64,000 nt of DNA from the NCBI RefSeq assembly GCF_002869745.1, contig NZ_PNOS01000013.1, positions 40,172 through 104,171 of the forward strand. Direction: 5' to 3'. Below the pieces are notes generated by a model that ran no database searches, had not been told where the DNA came from, and saw nothing but the letters and a program-made list of their open reading frames with translations. Positions 21,143 through 32,039 of the stretch are shown here, one piece after another. The first letter of the stretch is position 1, and each line of letters opens with the position of its first letter. The DNA is from Oceaniglobus roseus (GTDB lineage Bacteria > Pseudomonadota > Alphaproteobacteria > Rhodobacterales > Rhodobacteraceae). A program made the translations under genes and the position numbers.

Positions 21143-22750
21143 ATGCTAGACCGCGCCTCAAATGCCCCCGCCCTGCCGCCGGAGATCGCCCGGCGCCGGA
21201 CCTTCGCCATCATCTCGCACCCCGATGCGGGCAAGACGACGCTGACCGAGAAGTTCCTGCTGTTCGGCGGCGCGATCCAGATGGCCGGCCAGGTCCGCGC
21301 CAAGGGCGAGGCGCGCCGCACGCGGTCGGACTTCATGCAGATGGAAAAGGACCGGGGCATCTCGGTCTCGGCCTCGGCCATGTCCTTCGATTTCAAGGAG
21401 TTCCGCTTCAACCTCGTCGACACGCCGGGCCACTCGGATTTCTCAGAGGACACCTATCGCACGCTGACGGCCGTCGACTGCGCGGTGATGGTGATCGACG
21501 GCGCGAAGGGCGTGGAAAGCCAGACCCAGAAGCTGTTCGAGGTCTGCCGCCTGCGCGACCTGCCGATCCTGACCTTCTGCAACAAGATGGACCGCGAAAG
21601 CCGCGACGTCTTCGAGATCATCGACGAGATCCAGGAAAACCTCGCCATCGACGTGACCCCGGCAAGCTGGCCCATCGGGATCGGGCGCGATTTCCTCGGC
21701 TGCTACGACATGCTGCACAACCGGCTGGAGCTGATGGACCGCGCCGACCGCAACCGCGTCGCGGAGTCCATCAGGATCGACGGGCTGGACGACCCGAAGC
21801 TGGCGCAGCACGTGCCCGCGGCCCTGCTCGACAAGCTGAAGGAAGACATCGAGATGGCGCGCGAGCTGCTGCCGCCCTTCGACCGGCAGGCGCTGCTCGA
21901 CGGGACGCTGACGCCGATCTGGTTCGGCTCCGCGATCAATTCCTTCGGTGTGAAGGAGCTGATGGACGGCATCGGCGAATTCGGCCCCGAGCCGCAGCCG
22001 CAACGCGCCGAGCCGCGGCAGATTTCCCCCGACGAGACAAAGGTTTCGGGCTTCGTCTTCAAGGTGCAGGCCAACATGGACCCGAAGCACCGCGACCGCG
22101 TCGCCTTCGTCCGCCTCGCTTCGGGGCATTTCCAGCGCGGCATGAAGCTGACCCATGTCCGTTCGAAGAAACCGATGGCGATCAGCAATCCCGTGCTGTT
22201 CCTCGCCTCCGACCGCGAACTGGCCGAGGAGGCCTGGGCCGGCGACATCATCGGCATCCCGAACCACGGACAGCTCCGCATCGGCGACACCCTGACCGAG
22301 GGCGAGAGCATCCGCGTCTCGGGCATCCCTTCCTTCGCGCCGGAACTGCTCCAGAACTGCCGCGCGGGCGACCCCATGAAGGCCAAGCACCTCGACAAGG
22401 CGCTGTCGCAATTCGCCGAGGAAGGCGCGGCCAAGGTGTTCAAGCCGATGCTCGGCTCGGGCTTCATCGTCGGCGTCGTCGGTGCCCTCCAGTTCGAGGT
22501 GCTGGCGAGCCGGATCGAGCTGGAATACGGCCTGCCCGTCCGCTTCGAACCCTCGCAGTTCACCTCGGCCCGCTGGGTGTCGGGCAAGCGGGACGCTGTG
22601 GACAAGTTTGTGAATGCAAACAAGGGCCACATCGCCCACGACAACGACGGCGACATCGTCTATCTCACGCGGTTGCAGTGGGACATCGACCGGATCGGGC
22701 GCGATTATCCCGACGTCACCCTGACCGCGACGAAGGAAATGCTGGTCTGA
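21143..22750 (+). CDS. prfC: Peptide chain release factor 3
   Basis: RF3 is a GTPase that removes RF1 or RF2 from the ribosome after termination. The 535-residue length is typical. From ATG 21143 the protein reads MLDRASNAPALPPEIARRRT; G1 is SHPDAGKTT (25-33), followed by the RF3-specific KGEARRTRSDFMQMEKDRGI, G3 DTPGHSDFSEDTYRTL and G4 CNKMDRESRD. The C-terminal part has LGSGFIVGVVGALQFEVLAS and FEPSQFTSARWVSG, also family features. It stands alone, with the SnoaL-like gene diverging upstream and a helicase gene 207 bases downstream. Confidence 0.96.
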   Translation: MLDRASNAPALPPEIARRRTFAIISHPDAGKTTLTEKFLLFGGAIQMAGQVRAKGEARRTRSDFMQMEKDRGISVSASAMSFDFKEFRFNLVDTPGHSDFSEDTYRTLTAVDCAVMVIDGAKGVESQTQKLFEVCRLRDLPILTFCNKMDRESRDVFEIIDEIQENLAIDVTPASWPIGIGRDFLGCYDMLHNRLELMDRADRNRVAESIRIDGLDDPKLAQHVPAALLDKLKEDIEMARELLPPFDRQALLDGTLTPIWFGSAINSFGVKELMDGIGEFGPEPQPQRAEPRQISPDETKVSGFVFKVQANMDPKHRDRVAFVRLASGHFQRGMKLTHVRSKKPMAISNPVLFLASDRELAEEAWAGDIIGIPNHGQLRIGDTLTEGESIRVSGIPSFAPELLQNCRAGDPMKAKHLDKALSQFAEEGAAKVFKPMLGSGFIVGVVGALQFEVLASRIELEYGLPVRFEPSQFTSARWVSGKRDAVDKFVNANKGHIAHDNDGDIVYLTRLQWDIDRIGRDYPDVTLTATKEMLV

Positions 22751-22957
22751 CAGCGGCTTCCCCGTCAAAGCTCAGGAAAAACATGCGCTTGGGCGCGGTC
22801 CGATGCAACCCGATGGACACTGTGGCGTTGACCCCGGCGGCGCTTTGCAGTAGCCACGGGCGCAGCGTGCTATCCATGTGGATAAGACTGGCCATCCGGG
22901 CCGCCGCACCCTCGACGCACGGGCCACGAGACTCGGTCCGTTAACCTTCGGATCCGA

Positions 22958-24406
22958 ATGACAAATTTCTCTGACCTGAACCTCGACCCCAAGATTCTGA
23001 AAGCCGTGGACGAAGCGGGCTACACCACGCCGACGCCGATCCAGGCCGGTGCGATTCCCGCGGCCCTGCAGGGGCGCGACGTGCTGGGCATCGCCCAGAC
23101 CGGCACCGGCAAGACGGCAAGCTTCGTGCTCCCGATGATCCACCAGCTGGCCCGCGGCCGCGCAAAGGCGCGGATGCCGCGCAGCCTGGTGCTGTGCCCG
23201 ACCCGCGAACTGGCCGCGCAGGTGGCGGAAAACTTTGACACCTACTCGAAATACGTCAAGCTTTCCAAGGCCCTGCTGATCGGCGGCGTGTCTTTCAAGG
23301 AGCAGGACGTGCTGATCGACCGCGGCGTCGACGTGCTGATCGCGACGCCCGGGCGGCTTCTGGACCACCAGGAGCGCGGCAAGCTGATCCTGAACGACGT
23401 CAAGATCATGGTGGTGGACGAAGCCGACCGGATGCTCGACATGGGCTTCATCCCGGATATCGAGCGGATCTTCGGCCTGGTGCCCTTCACCCGGCAGACC
23501 CTGTTCTTCTCGGCCACCATGGCGCCCGAGATCGAGCGGATCACCAACACCTTCCTGTCCAACCCCGAGAAGATCGAGGTCGCCCGCCAGGCGACCGCCT
23601 CGGAGACGATCGAGCAGGGCGTGGTGATGTTCCGCGCCTCGCGCAAGGACCGGCAGGCGAGCGAGAAGCGCGACGTCCTGCGCGCCCTGATCGACGCCGA
23701 GGGCGACAAGTGCAGCAACGCGATCATCTTCTGCAACCGCAAGATCGACGTCGACATCGTCGCGAAGTCGCTGGCGAAGCACGGCTATGACGCGGCGCCG
23801 ATCCACGGCGACCTCGACCAGTCGCAGCGCACGCGCACGCTGGACGGCTTCCGCGCCGGCAGCCTGCGCTTCCTCGTCGCCTCCGACGTCGCGGCGCGCG
23901 GGCTGGACGTGCCCGCGGTGAGCCACGTGTTCAACTTCGACGTCCCCTCCCATGCCGAGGATTACGTGCACCGGATCGGCCGCACGGGTCGCGCCGGGCG
24001 CGACGGCAAGGCGATGATGATCTGCTCGCCCTCCGACGAGAAGAACCTCGACGCCATCGAGAAGCTGATCGACCGGCCGGTGCCGCGGATCGACAATCCG
24101 CTGGGCGCCACCCCGCCCGCGGCCGACGATGAGGCGCCGGCGAAGCCCGAGAAGCGCAGCCGCAGCCGCACGCGCAAGAAGCCCGAGGCGGAGCCTGCAC
24201 CCGAGGCGGCGAAGGCCCCCGTGGAAGCGGCCCCGCAGGCCGAGAGCACCCCGGAGCGCAACGAGGAGCGGCCGCGCGGCGGTCGCGGCGAGCGGCGCGG
24301 CGGCGAGCGCAACCAGGACCGCGGCGGCGACAACCGCGTGGTCGGCATGGGCGATCACCTGCCCAGCTTCATCGCGATGAGCTTCGACGAACGCCGCGCG
24401 GGCTGA
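22958..24406 (+). CDS. DEAD-box RNA helicase, RhlE-like
   Basis: An ATP-dependent RNA helicase of 482 residues. All core motifs are seen: Q motif (GYTTPTPIQAGAIPAALQGR), Walker A AQTGTGKT (46-53), PTRELAAQ, TPGRLLDH, DEADRMLDMGF, FFSATM, then VASDVAARGLDV and HRIGRTGRAGR. After about residue 375 comes a low-complexity Ala/Pro/Glu tail that ends in an Arg/Gly-rich part (RPRGGRGERRGG), as in RhlE proteins, likely for RNA binding. It probably acts in ribosome assembly or mRNA turnover, where it could work with RNase J. The downstream secreted-protein gene starts 2 bases after its stop. Confidence 0.93.
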   Translation: MTNFSDLNLDPKILKAVDEAGYTTPTPIQAGAIPAALQGRDVLGIAQTGTGKTASFVLPMIHQLARGRAKARMPRSLVLCPTRELAAQVAENFDTYSKYVKLSKALLIGGVSFKEQDVLIDRGVDVLIATPGRLLDHQERGKLILNDVKIMVVDEADRMLDMGFIPDIERIFGLVPFTRQTLFFSATMAPEIERITNTFLSNPEKIEVARQATASETIEQGVVMFRASRKDRQASEKRDVLRALIDAEGDKCSNAIIFCNRKIDVDIVAKSLAKHGYDAAPIHGDLDQSQRTRTLDGFRAGSLRFLVASDVAARGLDVPAVSHVFNFDVPSHAEDYVHRIGRTGRAGRDGKAMMICSPSDEKNLDAIEKLIDRPVPRIDNPLGATPPAADDEAPAKPEKRSRSRTRKKPEAEPAPEAAKAPVEAAPQAESTPERNEERPRGGRGERRGGERNQDRGGDNRVVGMGDHLPSFIAMSFDERRAG

Positions 24407-24408
24407 TC

Positions 24409-25158
24409 TTGCTGCGCAAGGCCCTGATCTGCTTCGGTCTTTGCATCGCGCCACTCTCGCCGGTTGCGGCGCAGGAAAGCTGCGCCTCGGTGGTGAATGG
24501 CGAGCTGGTGGTGTTCGATCCGTCCTTCCAGGCCCCGCAGGACACGGTCAGCCGCCGCGAACGCCTGCTGTCCTGGCCGGGACGGAAGCTCGACTCCCTG
24601 CGCGGCCGCCCGCCCGCCTGCGACAGCCAGACGATCATCGCCTACCTCGGCCAGACCATCCCGGCCGACCAGATCGACGGCTACTGCCTCAGCGAACAGG
24701 GCGAGGACGGCTTCCTGCTGCTGCCGGGCGAACGGACCTATAACGGGCGCTGCGCGAAGACGGCCTGCGAGCGGGTGAACGCCACCAAGGACAGCGCGCT
24801 GGCCATCGCCGGAACCGCGGCGCGCGGGGCGGCGGACAAGGCCCTGGGCATCGAGCGGGAGGAACCCGAGGAGGCGCCGAAGAGCCTGATCCACAGCTCG
24901 GGCGCGGCGATCCTGACGGGGACGTCCGGCTATATCACCTCGAACCTCGGGGCGATCGGCAGCAGCCTGACGGCGGCGCTCTCGACCCCGGCGATCCTCG
25001 CGGCCACCGCCGTCACCGTGGTTGCCGTGGGCGGCGCGGTCTACGTCTGCAGCGAATGCCCCACCGGTAACGCAACGAAAAAGCCCCGGAGCATCGCTCC
25101 GGGGCTTTTCTTCTGCAGGGATGCGCGGCGGGTCAGGCCAGCTTCGCGTCCATCGTGA
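24409..25158 (+). CDS. Secreted or inner-membrane protein of unknown function
   Basis: The start is a TTG at 24409, two bases after the helicase stop. The 249-residue product begins with a signal peptide (LRKALICFGLCIAPLSPVAA, cut expected before QESC) and contains several cysteines (for example GYCLSEQGED and NGRCAKTACER), which suggests disulfide bonds in the periplasm. A hydrophobic stretch near residues 195-220 (TPAILAATAVTVVAVGGAVY) may be a membrane anchor. The end is odd: the reading frame passes straight through a strong intrinsic terminator (25079-25109) and into the end of the convergent osmC-like gene. A shift by one frame would give a stop at 25068-25070. So the true C-terminus is probably near residue 220 and a frameshift or sequencing error is possible. 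No family is recognised. Confidence 0.65.
   Translation: MLRKALICFGLCIAPLSPVAAQESCASVVNGELVVFDPSFQAPQDTVSRRERLLSWPGRKLDSLRGRPPACDSQTIIAYLGQTIPADQIDGYCLSEQGEDGFLLLPGERTYNGRCAKTACERVNATKDSALAIAGTAARGAADKALGIEREEPEEAPKSLIHSSGAAILTGTSGYITSNLGAIGSSLTAALSTPAILAATAVTVVAVGGAVYVCSECPTGNATKKPRSIAPGLFFCRDARRVRPASRPS
25079..25109. terminator. Bidirectional intrinsic terminator
   Basis: A perfect 14-bp stem, AAAAGCCCCGGAGC (25079-25092) pairing with GCTCCGGGGCTTTT (25096-25109) around ATC. A and T runs on both sides make it work in both directions. It ends 23 bases after the osmC-like gene on the minus strand and, unusually, lies inside the 3' part of the frame on the plus strand. Confidence 0.9.
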
Positions 25159-25558
25159 TCTCGGCGTTGAACAGCTTTGAGACCGGGCAGCCTTCCTTGG
25201 CTGCGGTCGCCGCCTCCATGAACTTCTCCTCGCTGGCGCCGGGGATCTTCGCGGTCACGTCCAGGTGCACCTTGGTGATCGCGAAACCGCCGTCCTTCTC
25301 CTCGAGCGACACGGTGGCCTTGGTGGCGATCTCGTCCGCCGTCAGGTCGTGCTGGCCCAGGATCATGCTCAGCGCCATGGAATAGCAGGACGCATGGGCG
25401 GCGCCGAGCAGCTCCTCGGGATTGGTGCCCTTGGCGCCCTCGAAGCGGGTGTTGAAGCCGTAGGGCTGGTCGGACAGCACGCCGGTTTCGGTCGAGACGT
25501 GGCCCTTGCCGTCCTTCAGACCGCCGGACCATTTCGCGGAACCACTCTTCTTGATCAT
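25133..25558 (-). CDS. OsmC family peroxiredoxin
   Basis: OsmC-type proteins reduce organic hydroperoxides with a pair of cysteines. The 141-residue protein has both: Cys58 in LGAAHASCYSMALS and Cys124 in KEGCPVSKLFN, with Glu48/49 in TNPEELLGAA. The N-terminus MIKKSGSAKWSGGLKDGKGH places it in the OsmC rather than the Ohr subgroup. The start ATG 25558 has AAAGGAG upstream. It is a single-gene unit ending at a shared terminator. Confidence 0.92.
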   Translation of the reverse strand: MIKKSGSAKWSGGLKDGKGHVSTETGVLSDQPYGFNTRFEGAKGTNPEELLGAAHASCYSMALSMILGQHDLTADEIATKATVSLEEKDGGFAITKVHLDVTAKIPGASEEKFMEAATAAKEGCPVSKLFNAEITMDAKLA

Positions 25559-25680
25559 GTCGTCTCCTTTCCATGACTGCGCCGCAGCGGCAGAGGGGCG
25601 CGCGCCGGTTGTCCGACGTGCGCCCCGCGCCTCTGCGGTCGAACCGGCCAGCGGACCGGCTTACCTATGTCATGGAACAA

Positions 25681-25713
25681 ACGCGCGGGACCCTCCGATG
25701 GTTTCCCGCGCGT
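25681..25713 (-). terminator. Terminator at the end of the nuo-birA-coaX-rnj transcript
   Basis: Read on the minus strand, a stem ACGCGCGGGA / TCCCGCGCGT (25704-25713 with 25681-25690) with a 13-base loop is followed by TTGTTCC. It begins 8 bases after the rnj stop and is the only terminator I see after the long operon. Confidence 0.75.
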
Positions 25714-25720
25714 GCCGATT

Positions 25721-27388
25721 TCAGCTCAATCGGCTGACCACCACCGTCACCTCGGGCTTGCGGCCGATCTCGTCGTTGGCGGACTGGCGCGTGGTGCGCT
25801 TCAGCAGCTCGTCGAGCTTGTCGTCGTCGATCAGCACCCTGTCGTCGGCACGGGCCACCGCCTGCGCAAGATCGGCCTCCAGCACGTCGACCAGCGGCGC
25901 GCCCGAGCGGCCGGTTTCCGGCAGGCCCATGATCTCGACCCAGGGCTCGCCCAGAGGCTCGTCGTTCTCGTCGATGATGAGCGTGACGATGGCGTGGCCG
26001 TTCAGCGCCATGCGGATCCGGTCCCGCACCACGCCATCGAGCGCGCCGATCTGCACCGAGCCGTCGAGGTAGGTGCGCCCCGTCTCGACGTATTCCACGA
26101 CCTTCGGCGTGTTGCCCGAAAGCGCGACGCAGGTGCCGTTCGGCGCCAGCACCGACATCCGCCCCGCGTTCTGCGCCAGCTTCGTGTGCTCGCGCAGGTG
26201 GCGGTGCTCGCCGTGCATGGGGACGACGATCTGCGGGTTGACGATGTTCTGCAGCTCCAGCAGGTCCGGCCGGTTGGCGTGGCCCGAAACGTGGTACATG
26301 CCGTTGTTGTCGTCCACCACGTCGACGCCCATCTCGGAATAGGCGTTGATGATGCGGATCACGCCGCGCTCGTTGCCGGGGATGACCTTGGAGGAGAACA
26401 GGAAGGTGTCGCCGTCCGCCATGGACAGCCCCAGGTACTTGCCCCGCGCCAGCTGGGCCGAGGCCGCCCGCCGCTCGCCCTGCGAGCCGGTGACGATCAG
26501 CATCAGCGCCTCGCGCGGGATCTCGCGGGCATCCTCGACCGTGACGGTGGAAGGGAAGTCGCTCAGCACCCCCGCCTCGACCGAGGCCTCGATCATCCGC
26601 CGCATGGCGCGCCCCAGAAGGCAGACCGAGCGGCCCGCGGCCACCCCCGCCTCGGCCAGGGTCTTCACCCGCGCGACGTTGGAGGCGAAGGTGGTGGCCA
26701 CCACCATGCCCTTCTGGGACGAGATCAGCTTGGTGATCTCGGGGCCCACCGTCGCCTCGGACCGGCCGGGATGGCCGGAGAAGACGTTGGTGGAATCGCA
26801 GACCAGCGCCAGCACCCCGTCCTTCGCCACCTCGGCATAGAGCTTGGGATCGAAGGCCTCGCCCACCACGGGGGAATAGTCGAGCTTGAAGTCGCCGGTA
26901 TGGATCACGCGGCCCTCGGGCGTGTCGATCACCAGGGCCGAGCTTTCGGGGATCGAGTGCGAGATCGGCAGGAAGCCCACCTCGAACCCGCCGACCTTGT
27001 GGGTGGCGGGCCAGGGCTCGACCACCTTCACGTTGGCCGGATCCTGCCCCTGTTCCTCCATCTTGCGCTGCGCGTGGATGGCGGTGAAGGCGCGGCAATA
27101 GACCGGCGCCTTCAGCTGCGACCAGAGGTGGCCGATGGCGCCGACGTGGTCCTCGTGGGCATGGGTGATGAAGATGGCGTCCAGCCGGTCGGCGCGTTCG
27201 GCCAGCCACGAGACGTCGGGGAAGATCAGGTCGACCCCGGGGCTGCCGTCCATGTCGGGGAAGGTCACGCCGCAGTCGACGAGGATGTAACGCTCTTTCC
27301 CCGGCTGGCCGTAGCCGTAGACATAGGCGTTCATGCCGATTTCCCCGGCGCCGCCGAGGGGCATGTAGATCAGGTGTTTGGTACTCAT
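25721..27388 (-). CDS. rnj: Ribonuclease J
   Basis: RNase J is a metallo-beta-lactamase/beta-CASP ribonuclease with 5'-exonuclease and endonuclease activity in rRNA and mRNA processing. The 555-residue protein shows LGGAGEIGMNAYVYGYG (11-27), the zinc motif THAHEDHVG (75-83), later STNVFSGHPGRSEA and VSGHANRPDLLEL of the beta-CASP part, and MHGEHRHLREH. The C-terminal domain is present. It overlaps coaX by 4 bases. In many alphaproteobacteria rnj sits after nuoN-birA-coaX, as here, so the linkage is conserved although the functions differ. Confidence 0.95.
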   Translation of the reverse strand: MSTKHLIYMPLGGAGEIGMNAYVYGYGQPGKERYILVDCGVTFPDMDGSPGVDLIFPDVSWLAERADRLDAIFITHAHEDHVGAIGHLWSQLKAPVYCRAFTAIHAQRKMEEQGQDPANVKVVEPWPATHKVGGFEVGFLPISHSIPESSALVIDTPEGRVIHTGDFKLDYSPVVGEAFDPKLYAEVAKDGVLALVCDSTNVFSGHPGRSEATVGPEITKLISSQKGMVVATTFASNVARVKTLAEAGVAAGRSVCLLGRAMRRMIEASVEAGVLSDFPSTVTVEDAREIPREALMLIVTGSQGERRAASAQLARGKYLGLSMADGDTFLFSSKVIPGNERGVIRIINAYSEMGVDVVDDNNGMYHVSGHANRPDLLELQNIVNPQIVVPMHGEHRHLREHTKLAQNAGRMSVLAPNGTCVALSGNTPKVVEYVETGRTYLDGSVQIGALDGVVRDRIRMALNGHAIVTLIIDENDEPLGEPWVEIMGLPETGRSGAPLVDVLEADLAQAVARADDRVLIDDDKLDELLKRTTRQSANDEIGRKPEVTVVVSRLS

Positions 27389-28164
27389 ACGCTATTGTTT
27401 TCCTTGTTATAGCGATGGATCACGGTCAGGCCGTGAATCGTCAGTTGGTCTTCATAGGCGTCGAACAACGCCTCGGTCTGCTGGAACAGGGGCGCCAGCC
27501 CGCCCGTTGCGATGATCTTCATGGGACGGTCGCGCTCGGCCTTGATGCGGGCGCAGATCTCGCGGATCAGACCGATGTATCCCCAGAAGATGCCGCTTTG
27601 CATGCAGGCCACCGTGTTGGTGCCGATCACGCTTTGCGGCTTGGAAATGTCGACATGGGGCAGAGCCGCCGCCGCCTGGTGCAAGGCTTCGAGCGACAGG
27701 TTCACCCCGGGAGCGATCACCCCGCCGATATAGGCCCCGTCCGATGCCACCACGTCGAAGGTGGTCGCGGTGCCGAAATCGACGACGATCAGATCGCCTC
27801 CAAACAGATCGTACCCCGCGACGGTATTTACAAGGCGGTCCGGACCGACGGCCGTTCCCTGGTCGACCCTGACGTCGATCGGCAACAGGCAGTCGGGCTT
27901 TCCCACCACCAGCGGGCGGCAGTTGAAGTAGCGGTCGGCGAGGACGCGCAGGTTGAAGACGACGCGCGGCACGGTCGAGGAGATGATGACCTCGGTGATA
28001 TCGACGTCGATCTTGCGGAAGGCCATCAGCGAGGACAGCCAGACATAGTACTGGTCCGCTGTCCGCTGCCATTCGGTCGAAGTGCGCCAGGTGGCGACGA
28101 ACGAGGTGCCGTCCCAGACGGAGAAGACGGTGTTGGTGTTGCCGCAGTCGATGGCCAGAAGCAC
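27385..28164 (-). CDS. coaX: Type III pantothenate kinase
   Basis: CoaX phosphorylates pantothenate in the first step of coenzyme A synthesis; the type III enzyme is not inhibited by CoA. The 259-residue protein begins MLLAIDCGNTNTVFSVWDGT, with the phosphate-binding DCGNTNT at 6-12. GPDRLVNTVAGYDLFGGD, VDFGTATTFDVV and GGVIAPGVNLSLEAL are family signatures. It starts 12 bases after birA and overlaps rnj by 4 bases (ATGA), so the three are likely one translational unit at the end of the nuo transcript. Confidence 0.95.
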   Translation of the reverse strand: MLLAIDCGNTNTVFSVWDGTSFVATWRTSTEWQRTADQYYVWLSSLMAFRKIDVDITEVIISSTVPRVVFNLRVLADRYFNCRPLVVGKPDCLLPIDVRVDQGTAVGPDRLVNTVAGYDLFGGDLIVVDFGTATTFDVVASDGAYIGGVIAPGVNLSLEALHQAAAALPHVDISKPQSVIGTNTVACMQSGIFWGYIGLIREICARIKAERDRPMKIIATGGLAPLFQQTEALFDAYEDQLTIHGLTVIHRYNKENNSV

Positions 28165-28176
28165 GGGCGCGCCTCC

Positions 28177-28935
28177 CTAGAAGTAGATGTCGGCGGCGGG
28201 GATGGTCTGTCGGCCGTCGGGCGTGTCGAGCACCAGCTGCCCGGCCTCGTCGATGGTGACGAACTTGCCCACGATCTCGGCGGTGCCGGTGCGCGCGGTG
28301 ATGACCTCGCCCAGGCGGGCCGCGTTCCTGAGCCACTTCTCGCGGATCGGGGCGAAGCCCATCTGCTCCAGGATCATCTCCTCGGTCGCGTAGAACCCGG
28401 CCAGCTCGGTCAGGAAATCCTCGGGCAGCACGGGGCTGCCGCCCTGCGCCGCCAGCCCCACAGGCGGGAAGGCGGCGTCGCGCACCTCCGGCGCCTCGCC
28501 GAGGTTCACGCCGATGCCGATGGCCAGCCAGTTGGTCTGCCCGTCGGTGCTGGCACTTTCCAGCAGGATCCCCGCAACCTTGCCGTTGTCGAGCAGCACG
28601 TCGTTCGGCCACTTGTTGGCCAGCCGGTCCCGCTCGATGTGCAGAGCCAGCGCCTCGAACAGGGCGTTGGCCGCCATGAAGCTGCGCAGCGCCGCCCAGC
28701 CGGCGACGCCGCCGGGTCGCATCACGAGCGTTGCGGCGAAGTGCCCCGGCGGGCTTTGCCAGGGGCGACCCCGCCTGCCCTTCGCCGCCGTCTGGCGATG
28801 CGCCATGATCCAGGTCGGATGCCCCAGTTCCGGCGCGATGCGCGCGGCATGGGTGTTGGTGCTGTCGACCTCGTCGAGGATCAGGCGTTCATACCGCTCC
28901 GGCCAGAGGTTCGCCCCCGCGGGTTCAGTTGACAA
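28177..28935 (-). CDS. birA: Biotin--[acetyl-CoA-carboxylase] ligase
   Basis: BirA attaches biotin to the carrier protein of acetyl-CoA carboxylase and other carboxylases. The 252-residue protein has the catalytic GRRGRPW loop (53-59), [31 protein letters not shown] and [12 protein letters not shown], followed by a C-terminal SH3-like domain. It lacks the N-terminal winged helix of E. coli BirA, so it is a monofunctional (group I) ligase and not a repressor. Its first 11 bases overlap the end of nuoN. Clustering with nuo and coaX is usual in this order of bacteria. Confidence 0.94.
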   Translation of the reverse strand: MSTEPAGANLWPERYERLILDEVDSTNTHAARIAPELGHPTWIMAHRQTAAKGRRGRPWQSPPGHFAATLVMRPGGVAGWAALRSFMAANALFEALALHIERDRLANKWPNDVLLDNGKVAGILLESASTDGQTNWLAIGIGVNLGEAPEVRDAAFPPVGLAAQGGSPVLPEDFLTELAGFYATEEMILEQMGFAPIREKWLRNAARLGEVITARTGTAEIVGKFVTIDEAGQLVLDTPDGRQTIPAADIYF

Positions 28936-30364
28936 GGGTGGCCGCCGCCGCTGCCGCGGCGCCCTCGATGCCGAAGAGGTTCACGACCCCCAGCACCATC
29001 GCCGCCGCCGAGACCATCAGGAAACCCCAGAGCACCGGCGAGCCGCCCGCCTCCAGCGCGTCGTCGTCCTTGCCGAAGTACATCAGGAACACGATCCGGA
29101 GGTAGTAATAGGCGCCGATGGCCGAGGCGACGGCGGAGAGGCCGACGAGCCAGTAGAGATCGGCGTCGATTCCCGCCTGCCAGACGCCAAGCTTGGCGAA
29201 GAAGCCCAGCATCGGCGGCACGCCCGCAAGCGAGAACATCAGGACCAGCAGCGCCAGCGCCCTCAGCGGCTCGCGCTTGGCGTACATGTTCAGTGAGGAG
29301 ATCTCGACCACCGGCTGGCCGTCCTTCTCCATCGACAGGATGAAGGCGAAGGTGCCGACGTTCATCGTGACGTAGACCGCCATGTAGATCAGCATCGACT
29401 GCACGCCGAGCGCGGTGCCCGCGGCGAGGCCGATCAGCGCATATCCCATGTGCGAGATCGACGAATAGGCCATGAGCCGCTTGATGTTGTTCTGCCCGAT
29501 CGCCGCCACGGCGCCGAGGAACATCGAAGCGATCGCGATGGCCGAGACGACCTGCTGCCAGTCGCCGACGACGCCGCCGAAGGCATCGTGCATCACCCGC
29601 GCGAACAGGCCCAAGGCGGCGACCTTGGGCGCGGTCGAGAAGAAGGCGGTGACGGGCGTGGGCGAGCCTTCGTAGACGTCGGGCGTCCACATGTGGAACG
29701 GCGCGGCCGAGACCTTGAACGCCAGGCCCGACGCGATGAACACCAGCCCGAACAGCAGGCCGAGCGGCGCCTGCCCCTCGCCCACGGCGGTGATGATGCC
29801 CGAGAACAGCGTGGTGCCCGCGAAGCCGTAGGTCAGCGAGCAGCCATAGAGCAGCAGGCCCGAGGACAGCGCGCCGAGGACGAAATACTTCAGCCCGGCC
29901 TCGGTCGACTTGATGCTGTCGCGGCGCAGGGCGGCGACGACGTAGAGCGACAGCGACTGCAGCTCGAGCCCCATGTAAAGGGTCATCAGGTCGCCCGCGC
30001 TGACCATCACCATCATGCCGATGACGCCGAGCGCGACGAGGATCGGGTATTCGAACCGCAGGAGGTTGCGGCGGGCCATGTAGCCCTCGCTCATCAGCAG
30101 GACCGCGGCGGCGGAGAACAGGATCATCACCTTGGCGAAGCGGGCGAAGCCGTCGTTCAGGAACATGCCGTGGAAGCCGGTCTGCGCCTCGCCGCCCCGG
30201 AGCGAGATCCAGACGCCGATCACGGCGAGAACGGCGGACGTCACCCAGACCAGCACGGGCCCGAGCTTGTCCTTGCCGCCGTACACGCCGAACAGCAGGG
30301 CCGCGAGCGCGTAGAGCGCCAGCAGGAACTCGGGCAGGATGGTCTGGAAATCGGCAGAAGTCAT
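28925..30364 (-). CDS. nuoN: NADH-quinone oxidoreductase subunit N
   Basis: NuoN is one of the three antiporter-like proton-channel subunits of complex I in the inner membrane. The 479-residue protein has about 14 hydrophobic helices. Key features are [20 protein letters not shown] with the conserved Glu, [20 protein letters not shown], and [20 protein letters not shown] with the helix-breaking lysine region. It is the last complex I gene, 21 bases after nuoM, and overlaps birA by 11 bases. Confidence 0.97.
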   Translation of the reverse strand: MTSADFQTILPEFLLALYALAALLFGVYGGKDKLGPVLVWVTSAVLAVIGVWISLRGGEAQTGFHGMFLNDGFARFAKVMILFSAAAVLLMSEGYMARRNLLRFEYPILVALGVIGMMVMVSAGDLMTLYMGLELQSLSLYVVAALRRDSIKSTEAGLKYFVLGALSSGLLLYGCSLTYGFAGTTLFSGIITAVGEGQAPLGLLFGLVFIASGLAFKVSAAPFHMWTPDVYEGSPTPVTAFFSTAPKVAALGLFARVMHDAFGGVVGDWQQVVSAIAIASMFLGAVAAIGQNNIKRLMAYSSISHMGYALIGLAAGTALGVQSMLIYMAVYVTMNVGTFAFILSMEKDGQPVVEISSLNMYAKREPLRALALLVLMFSLAGVPPMLGFFAKLGVWQAGIDADLYWLVGLSAVASAIGAYYYLRIVFLMYFGKDDDALEAGGSPVLWGFLMVSAAAMVLGVVNLFGIEGAAAAAAATLVN

Positions 30365-30385
30365 CTTGGCTCTCTCACTTCCGGC

Positions 30386-31931
<1,546 letters not shown>

Positions 31932-31939
<8 letters not shown>

Positions 31940-32039
31940 GGTCAGGCTCCGGACGGCGCGTCTTTTCGGCGGCGTGGGTCGTGGTCTCGGTCTGGTCCGC
32001 CGTCAAGCGGCCGTGGCTCGGGTCTGTCGGCACGCTCAT
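31932..32039 (-). CDS. Possible 35-residue peptide bridging nuoL and nuoM
   Basis: A frame starting at ATG 32039 overlaps the nuoL stop (ATGA) and ends in a TAA at 31932-31934 inside the nuoM start region. It encodes a hydrophilic peptide beginning [20 protein letters not shown]. The GGAGG just before the ATG touches the start, which is too close to be ideal. The 96-base nuoL-nuoM gap is the main argument: a coupled short frame would keep ribosomes moving between the two genes. No family is known and the amino acid content is not distinctive. It may simply be chance. Confidence 0.25.
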
